A stretch of 19,301 nt of DNA from Actinomycetota bacterium (GCA_009700715.1 WLLM01000004.1:1-19301); one strand, 5' to 3'. Shown: positions 9,170-16,532, numbered from the stretch's first letter. Notes: generated by a model from the sequence alone, not told the origin. A program made the numbers and translations.

Positions 9170-10659
9170 TGCAACTATCCGAATTTCGTGAATACGCAAA
9201 GAGCTTCAACGTTATTCCGGTCTATCGCAAGTTACTTGCCGATGGTGAGACGCCACTAGGTGTTTATCGCAAAATCGCTAAGAACGAAGCATCTACCTTT
9301 CTATTGGAATCTGCCGAACATGGGGGAGCGTGGTCGCGTTATTCATTTATTGGTGCGCACTCGCAAGCCACGTTAAGCGAAAAAGATGGAAAAGCGATTT
9401 GGGTTGGGACCGCTCCTGCTGGAGCACCTGTCGGAATTGATCCACTTGAAGCGTTGCGCCTATCTGCATCGCATTTGAAATCGCCAAAGATTGCTGGACT
9501 GCCACCGCTAACCGGTGGACTTGTTGGATACATGGGTTATGACGCTGTACGACGTCTTGAAAAACTTCCCTCACACAGCAAAAAAGATATTCCACTTCCT
9601 GAAATTGCTTTTATGTTAACTAGCGATTTGGCGGTAATGGATCATGCCGAAGGCACAATTACCTTGATCGCTAATGCAATCAATTGGGATGGAAGCGACG
9701 AGCGAATCGATGAGGCATATAACGATGCGCAGTCTCGCTTAGATCGCATGCAAGCTGATTTACAGAGTTCGCTTCCGGGATATATAGATCAGATTCCAGA
9801 ACGGGAAACACCAGAATTTACCCAGAATGTAACGAGCGAGGAATTCAAAGCTAAAGTCTTGCAGGCAAAAGAAGAAATCGTTGCTGGTGAAGCCTTTCAA
9901 ATAGTTCTTTCGCAGCGCTTTGCTATGGAATGTAACGCTGATTCCTTAGATGTTTATCGCGCACTTCGCCTGCACAATCCAAGTCCTTATATGTATCTAT
10001 TCCGCTTTACAGATGGAATTGAAGTAGTTGGTTCTAGTCCGGAAGCGCTGGTTAAGGTGACCGGTAAAGAGGTAATGGTTCACCCCATCGCCGGAACTCG
10101 TAAGCGTTCGGCATCTGCAGAAGAAGACCATCGCCTAGGTGAAGAGTTACTTGCAGATCCAAAAGAGCGCGCCGAACATCTAATGTTGGTAGATCTGGGA
10201 AGAAATGATCTGGGTCGAATTTCAACTCCAGGATCGGTTGAAGTTATCGACTTTATGCACATTGAGCGTTACTCGCATGTAATGCATATTGTTTCAACAG
10301 TTATTGGCGAACTTGCTGCTACATCTACACCAGTAGATGCGCTCTTTGCAGTTTTTCCCGCAGGCACACTTTCAGGAGCACCTAAGCCACGAGCGATGGA
10401 GATTATTGAAGAGCTCGAACCAACTCGACGTGGACTTTATGGCGGAGCAATTGGATATATCGATTTCACCGGCAACATTGATACTTGTATTGCAATCCGT
10501 ACCGCTCTTATCTACAACAAGATGGCATATGTTCAAGCAGGTGCGGGAGTTGTTGCTGATTCCGATCCTGATTCTGAAAATCAAGAATGTGCCAATAAAG
10601 CCGCGGCGGTATTAGGAGCAGTAAGCGCTGCAAACCGAATGCGACCAAGCAATGTCTGA
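9169..10659 (+). CDS. trpE: Anthranilate synthase component I
   Basis: TrpE makes anthranilate from chorismate with ammonia from its glutaminase partner TrpG, which is not in this window. I place the start at ATG 9169, overlapping the hisI stop. The frame stays open upstream to 9061, but that stretch is the 3' end of hisI and its translation is rich in Trp, Arg and Cys. The product then has 496 residues, normal for the family. Features are the tryptophan feedback motif LLES (45-48), FQIVLSQRF, HPIAGTRKR, a chorismate-binding ELLADPKERAEHLMLVDLGR segment beginning near 325, and GTLSGAPK (399-406). The LLES motif suggests feedback inhibition by tryptophan. The next gene starts inside its last codons. 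Confidence 0.96.
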   Translation: MQLSEFREYAKSFNVIPVYRKLLADGETPLGVYRKIAKNEASTFLLESAEHGGAWSRYSFIGAHSQATLSEKDGKAIWVGTAPAGAPVGIDPLEALRLSASHLKSPKIAGLPPLTGGLVGYMGYDAVRRLEKLPSHSKKDIPLPEIAFMLTSDLAVMDHAEGTITLIANAINWDGSDERIDEAYNDAQSRLDRMQADLQSSLPGYIDQIPERETPEFTQNVTSEEFKAKVLQAKEEIVAGEAFQIVLSQRFAMECNADSLDVYRALRLHNPSPYMYLFRFTDGIEVVGSSPEALVKVTGKEVMVHPIAGTRKRSASAEEDHRLGEELLADPKERAEHLMLVDLGRNDLGRISTPGSVEVIDFMHIERYSHVMHIVSTVIGELAATSTPVDALFAVFPAGTLSGAPKPRAMEIIEELEPTRRGLYGGAIGYIDFTGNIDTCIAIRTALIYNKMAYVQAGAGVVADSDPDSENQECANKAAAVLGAVSAANRMRPSNV

Positions 10660-10834
10660 TTTAATTCAAATTCTTATTTCCATTGTTGTCGTTGCTGTAG
10701 GCACGGTTTTTATCTCTCAAAAGTTTCGAATTTCAAAGCGCTATGAACGTCAATCTCGTAAGGCTGCCCCGCTAAATTCTTGGAGCGCCCTCGATAAAGG
10801 GATCGATCCAAGTCACACAGAGGATCAAAAGTAA
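10652..10834 (+). CDS. Small single-pass membrane protein between trpE and trpC; possible minimal Trp-associated membrane protein
   Basis: The 60-residue product has one hydrophobic segment (about 4-22, LIQILISIVVVAVGTVF) and then a basic stretch (KFRISKRYERQSRK) and a polar tail. By the positive-inside rule the tail would be cytoplasmic. It overlaps trpE by 8 bases, and its TAA overlaps the trpC ATG by one base, so it looks like a real, translationally coupled operon member. Many actinobacteria carry at this position a larger membrane protein annotated as Trp biosynthesis-associated (Trp_oprn_chp). From memory, its C-terminal end has a TM helix, an 'RY' motif and a 'W.ALD.G.DP' motif. RYE and SWSALDKGIDPS here resemble that end. 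No function is known, and homology at this length is tentative. Confidence 0.75.
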   Translation: MSDLIQILISIVVVAVGTVFISQKFRISKRYERQSRKAAPLNSWSALDKGIDPSHTEDQK

Positions 10835-11607
10835 TGAGCGTCCTTGATTCGATAATCGAAGGCGTTCGTGAGGATTTAGCTAAACGTCGAAAGCCGCTAG
10901 CGCAGATACACGAAGAGATGTCTGAAGTGGCTCCCGCACTTGATGCGCACGCTGCTTTAACTGGATTAGATATGAAAGTTATCGCAGAAGTTAAGCGATC
11001 TTCACCGAGCAAGGGCGCACTTTCGGCGATCGCAGATCCAGCGGCGTTAGCAGAGCAGTACCAAAGAGCTGGCGCAAGTGTTATTAGCGTTCTAACCGAA
11101 GAGCGACGCTTCAAAGGTTCGCTGGCAGATCTTGATGCCGTTAGATCTCGGGTAAATATTCCAATCTTGCGTAAAGATTTCATGGTTGATGAATATCAAT
11201 TCTTCGAAGCTCGCGCCCATGGCGCTGATTTAATTCTCTTAATTGTTGCCGCCTTGTCAAAGAGTCAGTTAAAAGATTTCTTTGATATCGCTACCGAATT
11301 AAAGATGGCCGCTCTCATCGAAGTTCATACCGCAGATGAACTTGAAAGAGCGTTAGAAATTGACCCAATGATTGTCGGTGTAAATTCTAGAAATCTAAAA
11401 ACGTTAGAAGTAGACCCGGCCGCCTTTGCTGATTTGATTCCGCGGATTCCCAGCAATTTAATCCGCGTCGCTGAATCAGGAATCTCATCACGCCGCGACG
11501 TTGAATTTGCGCAAAACTCAGGTGCTGGCGCGATCCTGGTCGGAGAAGCACTCGTTACATCAGGAGATCCAGATTTGGCGATGCGGACCTTATTGGGTCG
11601 AGGGTAG
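10834..11607 (+). CDS. trpC: Indole-3-glycerol phosphate synthase
   Basis: TrpC closes the indole ring, converting carboxyphenylamino-deoxyribulose phosphate to indole-3-glycerol phosphate with loss of CO2. The 257-residue monofunctional TIM barrel has no fused TrpF domain, unlike E. coli TrpC. Catalytic features are E52 and K54 (IAEVKRSSPSKG), K114 (ILRKDFMVDEYQ), the EVHTADELERAL strand, GVNSRNLKTLEVD and the phosphate-binding AESGISS. It starts at the TAATG overlap with the small membrane protein gene. Its TAG stop (11605-11607) is also the first half of a likely -10 box for trpB. Confidence 0.97.
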   Translation: MSVLDSIIEGVREDLAKRRKPLAQIHEEMSEVAPALDAHAALTGLDMKVIAEVKRSSPSKGALSAIADPAALAEQYQRAGASVISVLTEERRFKGSLADLDAVRSRVNIPILRKDFMVDEYQFFEARAHGADLILLIVAALSKSQLKDFFDIATELKMAALIEVHTADELERALEIDPMIVGVNSRNLKTLEVDPAAFADLIPRIPSNLIRVAESGISSRRDVEFAQNSGAGAILVGEALVTSGDPDLAMRTLLGRG

Positions 11608-11619
11608 GCTTACGCCATG
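11605..11619 (+). promoter_or_regulatory. Probable internal leaderless promoter of trpB: TAGGCT-N6-ATG
   Basis: TAGGCT (11605-11610), then six bases (tacgcc), then the trpB ATG at 11617. The first three bases are the trpC stop codon. The arrangement equals that before hisD and is identical in its hexamer to that before the VIT-family gene at 15660. If active, it would let trpBA and the genes after it be transcribed apart from trpE-trpC. The alternative is that TAGG or AGGG in this stretch acts as a weak ribosome binding site (8-12 bases from the ATG). No -35 box is clear. Confidence 0.45.
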
Positions 11620-12828
11620 TCGACAACGCCTAAGGAAGATCTCTCAGCAATCTTGGGACACTTTGGTCCTTATGGCGGTCGCTTTGTACCTGAAGCGTTA
11701 ATCGGCGCCCTAGAAGAACTCGAAGAAGCACATCGCACATCGCAACAAGATCCAGCATTCGTTGCAGAACTTGCCGAACTTCATCGCACATACACCGGAC
11801 GTCCGAGCATCATCACTGAAGCAAAGCGCTTTGCCGAACATGCAGGTGGCGCTCGAATAATTTTGAAGCGCGAAGATTTAAATCACACCGGCAGCCACAA
11901 GATTAATAACGTTCTTGGGCAAGCGCTGCTAACAAAGCGCATGGGTAAGAAGCGCATCATCGCCGAAACCGGCGCCGGACAACATGGAGTTGCATCTGCA
12001 ACTGCCGCTGCGCTGATGGGCCTCGAATGTGTTGTCTATATGGGCGAAGAAGATACAAAGCGTCAAGCGCTAAACGTTGCGCGCATGAAATTACTTGGAG
12101 CAGAAGTTGTTCCGGTTACCGCAGGTTCTCGCACCCTTAAAGATGCGATCAATGAAGCAATGCGCGACTGGGTAACAAACGTTGAAACGACACATTACTT
12201 ATTAGGCACGGTCGCAGGGCCGCATCCCTTCCCAACTATGGTCCGCGATTTCCATAAGATCATCGGCGAAGAAACGCGCGAACAAGTTCTCGCACTCACC
12301 GGACGTTTACCTGATGCTGTTCTTGCTTGCGTTGGTGGGGGATCGAACGCGATCGGAATTTTCCATCGCTTTATCTCGGATCCATCGGTTCGTTTGATCG
12401 GACTTGAAGCAGGTGGCGATGGCGTTGAAACGGGTCGCCACGCAGCAACAATTACAGGTGGCACACCTGGCGTACTCCACGGAACGCGTTCTTATGTTCT
12501 ACAAGATGCCAATGGGCAGACTGTCGAATCACATTCAATTTCTGCGGGCCTTGATTACCCAGGCGTTGGTCCAGAACATGCATATCTTCATGACATTGGT
12601 CGCGCCGAATATCGCGCAATAACCGATGAACAAGCAATGCACGCATTCGCACTTCTCTCAAAGACTGAAGGAATTATTCCTGCAATCGAGACTGCACATG
12701 CTCTTGCCGGTGCCCTGCAAGTGGGCAACGAACTCGGAAAAGATGCAATTATTGTTATCAATCTTTCAGGACGTGGCGATAAAGATGTGCAAACCGCTGC
12801 GCAATACTTTGGAATACCGCTCGATTAA
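11617..12828 (+). CDS. trpB: Tryptophan synthase beta subunit
   Basis: TrpB is the PLP enzyme that condenses indole, channelled from TrpA, with serine to give tryptophan. The 403-residue length is typical of TrpB1. The PLP lysine is K95 in [15 protein letters not shown], followed by the catalytic glutamate in [11 protein letters not shown]. The phosphate-binding glycine loop is [10 protein letters not shown] and the C-terminal NLSGRGDKD segment is present. N-terminal [11 protein letters not shown] is the usual TrpB opening. It lies 9 bases after trpC and overlaps trpA by one base (TAATG). Confidence 0.98.
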   Translation: MSTTPKEDLSAILGHFGPYGGRFVPEALIGALEELEEAHRTSQQDPAFVAELAELHRTYTGRPSIITEAKRFAEHAGGARIILKREDLNHTGSHKINNVLGQALLTKRMGKKRIIAETGAGQHGVASATAAALMGLECVVYMGEEDTKRQALNVARMKLLGAEVVPVTAGSRTLKDAINEAMRDWVTNVETTHYLLGTVAGPHPFPTMVRDFHKIIGEETREQVLALTGRLPDAVLACVGGGSNAIGIFHRFISDPSVRLIGLEAGGDGVETGRHAATITGGTPGVLHGTRSYVLQDANGQTVESHSISAGLDYPGVGPEHAYLHDIGRAEYRAITDEQAMHAFALLSKTEGIIPAIETAHALAGALQVGNELGKDAIIVINLSGRGDKDVQTAAQYFGIPLD

Positions 12829-13628
12829 TGACCGCTCTGGATAACTTATTTGCAAAAGTACGCGCCGAAAATCGTGCCGCACTTATTGCATATATTCCCG
12901 CCGGCTTCCCATCTCAAGCTGGATGCGCAAAGGTAATTCAAGCCTTTGTCGAAGCTGGCGTAGACGCAATTGAGATTGGTTTTCCATATAGCGATCCAGT
13001 TATGGACGGTCCAACTATCCAAGCTGCAGCAGTCACCGCGTTAGAAAACGGAACCGGTTCAGCTGAAGTTATGGCAGCGCTTAAGACCGCAACTGATACT
13101 GGTGTAGCCGCAGTTGTGATGACTTACTGGAATCCAATTGAACGATATGGTGTAAATGAGTTTGCACAAGCAATTGCCGCAAATGGGGGATCGGGCGTAA
13201 TCACTCCAGATCTAACTATCGAAGAATCTGCGGGTTGGCTTATTGCGACAAAGAACAGTTCGATTAGCCCAATTTATGTTGTTGCACCAAGTACTTCTGA
13301 CGCTCGTCTCCCAAAGGTAACGTCTGCTTGCGGTGGCTTTGTTTACGCGGCTAGTTTGATGGGCGTAACGGGTGCACGAAATTCCGTTTCAAGCGGTGCA
13401 GCAGATTTAGTCGCACGCATTCGCAAAACTACCGATCTACCAATCGCAGTTGGCCTCGGCGTTTCCACTCGCGAGCAAGCTAAAGGCGTGGCCGCGTATG
13501 CAGATGGCGTGATTGTCGGATCAGCATTTATCAAGGCGCTGCAGGATGCGCCAAATGAAGATGCTGGGTTAGCAGCAGTTTCTAGCCTTGCTAGAGAATT
13601 AGCTAAAGGAGTTCGCGAAGGACGATGA
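12828..13628 (+). CDS. trpA: Tryptophan synthase alpha subunit
   Basis: TrpA cleaves indole-3-glycerol phosphate to indole and glyceraldehyde-3-phosphate. The 266-residue TIM barrel has the catalytic pair E49 and D60 in EIGFPYSDPVMDGP, at the same numbers as in the Salmonella enzyme. The SLMGVTGAR loop and the phosphate site GLGVSTREQ are present. It begins at the TAATG overlap with trpB, fitting 1:1 expression of the two subunits, and its TGA overlaps the next gene (ATGA, 13625-13628). Confidence 0.97.
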   Translation: MTALDNLFAKVRAENRAALIAYIPAGFPSQAGCAKVIQAFVEAGVDAIEIGFPYSDPVMDGPTIQAAAVTALENGTGSAEVMAALKTATDTGVAAVVMTYWNPIERYGVNEFAQAIAANGGSGVITPDLTIEESAGWLIATKNSSISPIYVVAPSTSDARLPKVTSACGGFVYAASLMGVTGARNSVSSGAADLVARIRKTTDLPIAVGLGVSTREQAKGVAAYADGVIVGSAFIKALQDAPNEDAGLAAVSSLARELAKGVREGR

Positions 13629-14113
13629 GTAAATTTATAAAGGTCCAGCCGTGGCTCGGCTTAATCGCACGCTTAACTCTCGGTGGTGTTTTATTCGCGG
13701 CTGGGTATTTAAAGATTGGCACCCTTGATAAATCACAGATGGCGGTACGTGCTTATGAACTACTGCCAATATCAATTGCGAACTTTCTCGGGGTGGTTCT
13801 CCCATTCTTTGAAATCGCGATTGGGCTATTGCTAATTCTCGGGGCCGGAACTCGAATTTCTGCAGCACTTGGCGGATTCACCATGGTCATATTTATTATC
13901 GCGATCGCTCAAGCGTGGGCGCGTGGATTAAATATCGATTGCGGTTGCTTTGGTGGGGGAGGTTCAGTTGCCCCAGGGCAGACTCGCTACCTTCAGGAGA
14001 TTCTCAGAGATGCTGGTTTAGCAGCTCTGGCTCTATTCTTGATCCGTTACCCGCTAACGAAGTTTGCAGTAGATAAAGACCCAAACCGATCTAACGCAGG
14101 AGATGTGGAATAA
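13625..14113 (+). CDS. MauE/DoxX-family redox-associated integral membrane protein
   Basis: The 162-residue protein has four predicted membrane segments (about 10-30, 47-72, 79-98 and 122-141) and the MauE/DoxX look: a 'GYLKIG' after helix 1 and a C-x-C motif, C106-G-C108 in the IDCGCFGG loop between helices 3 and 4. MauE-type proteins are thought to help oxidise or reduce thioredoxin-fold partners across the membrane. The next gene, two bases downstream, encodes exactly such a partner, so a role as quinone- or electron-linked helper of that protein is a reasonable inference. It overlaps trpA by 4 bases. AAGGAG at 13606-13611 lies 13 bases before the ATG. The exact substrate is unknown. Confidence 0.8.
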   Translation: MSKFIKVQPWLGLIARLTLGGVLFAAGYLKIGTLDKSQMAVRAYELLPISIANFLGVVLPFFEIAIGLLLILGAGTRISAALGGFTMVIFIIAIAQAWARGLNIDCGCFGGGGSVAPGQTRYLQEILRDAGLAALALFLIRYPLTKFAVDKDPNRSNAGDVE

Positions 14114-14115
14114 AG

Positions 14116-14796
14116 ATGGCGCAAGCAAAGAAGCCAAATGGTGGAAAAGATAACTTCACTCGCAACCTCGTAATTGCCGTTGTCGTAGGAGTTGTTTTGA
14201 TTATGTTGGTACCGACCGTTCTTTCTAAGAAGTCAGATACCAGCGCCGCGATCCCATCAAGTGTCTCCGTCGAAGATGGTTATGGAATGGTCTTTAATAA
14301 AGAGTTAACTGGCGTTCCATTTATCGAAATTTATGAGGACTTTCAATGTCCAGCATGCGCACGCTTTGAAAGCATCAGCGGCGAATACATCGAAGATTTG
14401 ATCAAAACAAAGAAAGCCAAAGTTGCATTCCACATGCTCTCTTTCCTAGGCGGAGAATCGCAGTTAGCTGCCAACGCTGCAGCCTGTTCAGCTGATCAAG
14501 GAAAATTCATTGAATTCCATAAGACGCTCTATGCAAATCAACCAGCCGAAAACTCAGGTGCGTGGTCTACTCAATATCTAACGACACTAGCTCTAGGTCT
14601 TGGAATTTCAAGCCCTGACTACGACAAGTGCGTACAGAACCAGGATTACATGGGATGGGTTAAGAACGTTGCCGAAGAAGGTGCCAAGCGCAACGTAAAC
14701 TCAACTCCAACAGTATTTATCAACGGTAAAGAGATTGATCGCAATAAGGCTTACAACAGCTTGGGCGAATTTATGCTCGCTGTTGAAAAAGCTTAA
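14116..14796 (+). CDS. Membrane-anchored DsbA-like thioredoxin-fold protein
   Basis: The 226-residue protein starts with a basic cytoplasmic tail, then a membrane anchor (about 17-36, LVIAVVVGVVLIMLVPTVL), then an extracytoplasmic DsbA-like domain. The active site is C78-P-A-C81 (DFQCPAC) and the cis-proline is P198 (NSTPTVFING). A further two cysteines, in AAACSADQG and DKCVQNQ, could form a structural disulfide. CPxC proteins of this kind (thioredoxin_4 family) usually form or rearrange disulfides in exported proteins. It follows the MauE-like gene after 2 bases and precedes lgt, so this group acts on envelope proteins. AGGAG (14098-14102) is 13 bases upstream of the ATG. Confidence 0.88.
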   Translation: MAQAKKPNGGKDNFTRNLVIAVVVGVVLIMLVPTVLSKKSDTSAAIPSSVSVEDGYGMVFNKELTGVPFIEIYEDFQCPACARFESISGEYIEDLIKTKKAKVAFHMLSFLGGESQLAANAAACSADQGKFIEFHKTLYANQPAENSGAWSTQYLTTLALGLGISSPDYDKCVQNQDYMGWVKNVAEEGAKRNVNSTPTVFINGKEIDRNKAYNSLGEFMLAVEKA

Positions 14797-14811
14797 CTAG
14801 ATCTCTATATG
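14797..14811 (+). promoter_or_regulatory. Possible leaderless promoter of lgt: CTAGAT-N6-ATG
   Basis: CTAGAT (14797-14802) stands six bases before the lgt ATG at 14809. It keeps the A at position 2-like register only partly (shifted TAGATC is an alternative with five bases), so the fit to TANNNT is poor. No Shine-Dalgarno sequence is seen in the 12 bases between the genes, which is the main reason to list it. Confidence 0.25.
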
Positions 14812-15618
14812 TTCCGCTCGATTCCGACGCCAACGCTGTCGCAGATTTCGATCGGACCTTTGACTGTACATCTCTATGCGCTCTGCATAATTGCTGGAAT
14901 TGCAATTGCGATTTGGCTCGGCAATAAACGTTTAGCAGCGCATGATCCATCGCTCAAAGGCGTGGTTTCTGAAGTTGCTGTTATTGCAGTGCCTTCCGGA
15001 ATTATTGGGGGACGGCTTTATCACGTAGTTACTTCTCCAGATAATTACTTTGGTGCAAACGGTGATCCAATATCCGCGTTCAAAATTTGGCAAGGCGGGC
15101 TCGGTATTTGGGGCGCTATTTCACTTGGCGCACTTGGCGCGCTCATTTCATATCGCAGACTTGCAAAAACCATGAACCTCACAAGTTTCGGCGTATTTCT
15201 TGATGCAATCGCGCCTGGAATTTTATTTGCACAAGCAATCGGAAGATTCGGTAATTGGTTTAACGCCGAACTTTTTGGACGCCCTCTCGATTCTTGGTGG
15301 GCGCTTTCCATTCCATATAAATATCGGCCACGTGGATTCGGTTTATATGAAACTTTTCACCCGACCTTTCTCTATGAGGCGATCTGGTGCTCCCTCCTGG
15401 CCTTGGCACTAATTCGTTTTGCACAAAATTGGTCTGCGGGCAGCACTTTTGCCGCGTACGTCGGCGCCTACTCTTTGGGTCGATTCTTTATCGAGTCTCT
15501 TCGAATCGATACCGCGCATCAATTTGGTGGAATGCGGATCAATCAGTGGGTTAGTTTGGCCTTGGTTGCCCTATCAACAACGCTATTTTTTAAGTTACAA
15601 GCGCGCGATAAGTCTTAA
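14809..15618 (+). CDS. lgt: Prolipoprotein diacylglyceryl transferase
   Basis: Lgt transfers diacylglycerol from phosphatidylglycerol to the lipobox cysteine of prolipoproteins, in the cell membrane. The 269-residue multi-pass protein has the signature GRFGNWFNAELFG (145-157, with the essential arginine R146), Y23 in HLYALCI, and the C-terminal GRFFIESLR segment with R225. At the place where E. coli Lgt has its His103, this protein reads QGGLGIWG, with no histidine; to my recollection actinobacterial Lgt proteins share this. It follows the DsbA-like gene by 12 bases and ends 41 bases before the VIT-family gene. Confidence 0.96.
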   Translation: MFRSIPTPTLSQISIGPLTVHLYALCIIAGIAIAIWLGNKRLAAHDPSLKGVVSEVAVIAVPSGIIGGRLYHVVTSPDNYFGANGDPISAFKIWQGGLGIWGAISLGALGALISYRRLAKTMNLTSFGVFLDAIAPGILFAQAIGRFGNWFNAELFGRPLDSWWALSIPYKYRPRGFGLYETFHPTFLYEAIWCSLLALALIRFAQNWSAGSTFAAYVGAYSLGRFFIESLRIDTAHQFGGMRINQWVSLALVALSTTLFFKLQARDKS

Positions 15619-15647
15619 GCCTGCACTGAAATTTAATCGCCATCAGG

Positions 15648-15662
15648 TAGGCTCTAAATATG
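15648..15662 (+). promoter_or_regulatory. Probable leaderless promoter of the VIT-family gene: TAGGCT-N6-ATG
   Basis: TAGGCT (15648-15653), six bases (ctaaat), then ATG at 15660. The hexamer and spacing are identical to those before trpB. The 29 bases between the lgt stop and the box show no hairpin. The AGG runs at 15645-15651 might instead act as a ribosome binding site about 8 bases from the ATG, so the call is not certain. Confidence 0.45.
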
Positions 15663-16382
15663 GCTTTAGAAGATGTCTATCAAAGAAACCTCCATCACCG
15701 TACCCATCGCGCCGGATGGTTACGCGCTGCAGTACTTGGAGCAAATGACGGCTTAGTTTCAACCGCTTCGCTCATGATCGGTGTTACCGCCGCTAAAGCA
15801 GGCGGCGCCGATGCGCAAGGTTTCTTAATTACCGCTGGAGCTGCCGGAATTGTTGCTGGCGCTATGTCGATGGCAGTTGGTGAATACGTTTCGGTTCGCT
15901 CTCAAAATGATATTGAAGAATCAGATCGACTTCTGGAAATGGAACATCTATCTATCGATCCCGAATCAGAACTCCTAGAACTTCAAGAAATTTATATAAA
16001 GCGCGGACTTAACCCAGAGCTTGCTTTAGAAGTTGCAAATGCGATGCATGCACGTGATCCACTTGAAGCGCACCTGCGCGATGAACTTGGCCAGTTTCCA
16101 CATACCAAGGCGCGTCCGGTTCAGGCAGCGGTTGCATCCGCTGCCGCATTTACATCCGGCGGGCTAATTCCTTTTGTCGGCGCCTTCGCACCGACTCCAG
16201 GAAAGGTTGCCTTTAGCATCGTCGGTTTTACAGTCGTCGGTTTGATCTTCACCGGAATCGTCAGCGCCAAGACCGCGGGTTCTAAAGTTCTCGCCCCAAC
16301 GCTGCGGGTAATCCTCGGCGGCTGCTTCGGTATGGCGATCACCGCCGGAATCGGCCAAGCCCTCCACCTTAGCGGTATCTAA
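15660..16382 (+). CDS. VIT/CCC1-family iron or manganese transporter
   Basis: The 240-residue protein has the VIT layout: an N-terminal LRAAVLGANDGLVSTASLM helix (21-39, with D30 in the metal path), a second helix ending in the conserved AMSMAVGEYVSVRSQ (68-82, M69, M71, E75), a cytoplasmic glutamate-rich helical domain (about 84-160, EESDRLLEMEH...EAHLRDELG), then three membrane helices (about 133-150 onward to the C-terminus). Members export Fe(II) or Mn(II) from the cytoplasm, into the vacuole in plants and yeast. There is no N-terminal ferritin-like domain. Its own likely promoter and the hairpin after it suggest a separate unit. Metal specificity cannot be read from the sequence. Confidence 0.9.
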   Translation: MALEDVYQRNLHHRTHRAGWLRAAVLGANDGLVSTASLMIGVTAAKAGGADAQGFLITAGAAGIVAGAMSMAVGEYVSVRSQNDIEESDRLLEMEHLSIDPESELLELQEIYIKRGLNPELALEVANAMHARDPLEAHLRDELGQFPHTKARPVQAAVASAAAFTSGGLIPFVGAFAPTPGKVAFSIVGFTVVGLIFTGIVSAKTAGSKVLAPTLRVILGGCFGMAITAGIGQALHLSGI

Positions 16383-16449
16383 ACTCACCTAAATCCAGGC
16401 TCAATCTGGAGTGCCCAAGAGCGGCAACAGTTGCTACCCTTTTGCATCT

Positions 16450-16472
16450 ACCACCGCCTGCGGTGAGGTTTT
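16450..16472 (+). terminator. Weak hairpin with short T run after the VIT-family gene
   Basis: CACCG (16452-16456) and CGGTG (16461-16465) form a five-base stem with loop CCTG. An alternative adds outer ACC/GGT pairs with a two-base bulge. Four T residues follow (16469-16472). The stem is short and the T run brief, so it is at best a weak intrinsic terminator. It lies 70 bases after the VIT stop and just before the gltB promoter region. Confidence 0.3.
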
Positions 16473-16493
16473 ATCGGGCCAAAGTTGTCCCAC

Positions 16494-16522
16494 TTTAATT
16501 TCTTAAGTGTGAACAACAGGAG
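16494..16522 (+). promoter_or_regulatory. Possible -10 box and ribosome binding site of gltB
   Basis: TTTAAT (16494-16499) could be a -10 box with transcription starting near A16506, giving a leader of about 27 bases. AGGAG at 16518-16522 then lies 10 bases before ATG 16533, an acceptable Shine-Dalgarno spacing. In-frame GTG codons at 16509 and 16524 are alternative starts but are badly placed relative to AGGAG. I see no clear GlnR- or AmtR-type operator in the 150-base gap. Confidence 0.4.
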
Positions 16523-16532
16523 CGTGTATCAG

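Noticed and set aside
9061..9180. Possible tryptophan attenuator or leader peptide before trpE.
   Set aside because: There is no leader space: trpE begins inside the hisI stop codon. The Trp codons in the upstream frame belong to the shadow of hisI.
10710..11183. A 157-codon reading frame on the - strand opposite trpC, and similar antisense frames opposite hisF (8147-8572) and dnaE.
   Set aside because: They are Ser/Arg/Ala-rich reverse-strand shadows of conserved genes with no motifs and no start signals.
217..13908. Six copies of the palindrome GCGATCGC (217, 2224, 4256, 8882, 11026, 13901), far more than chance would give, like the HIP1 repeat of cyanobacteria.
   Set aside because: All six lie in frame as the codons GCG-ATC-GCN for Ala-Ile-Ala in dnaE, hisD, hisI, trpC and the MauE-like gene. 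Codon preference and a common peptide explain them; none is intergenic. A genome-wide count against a codon-matched model would settle it.
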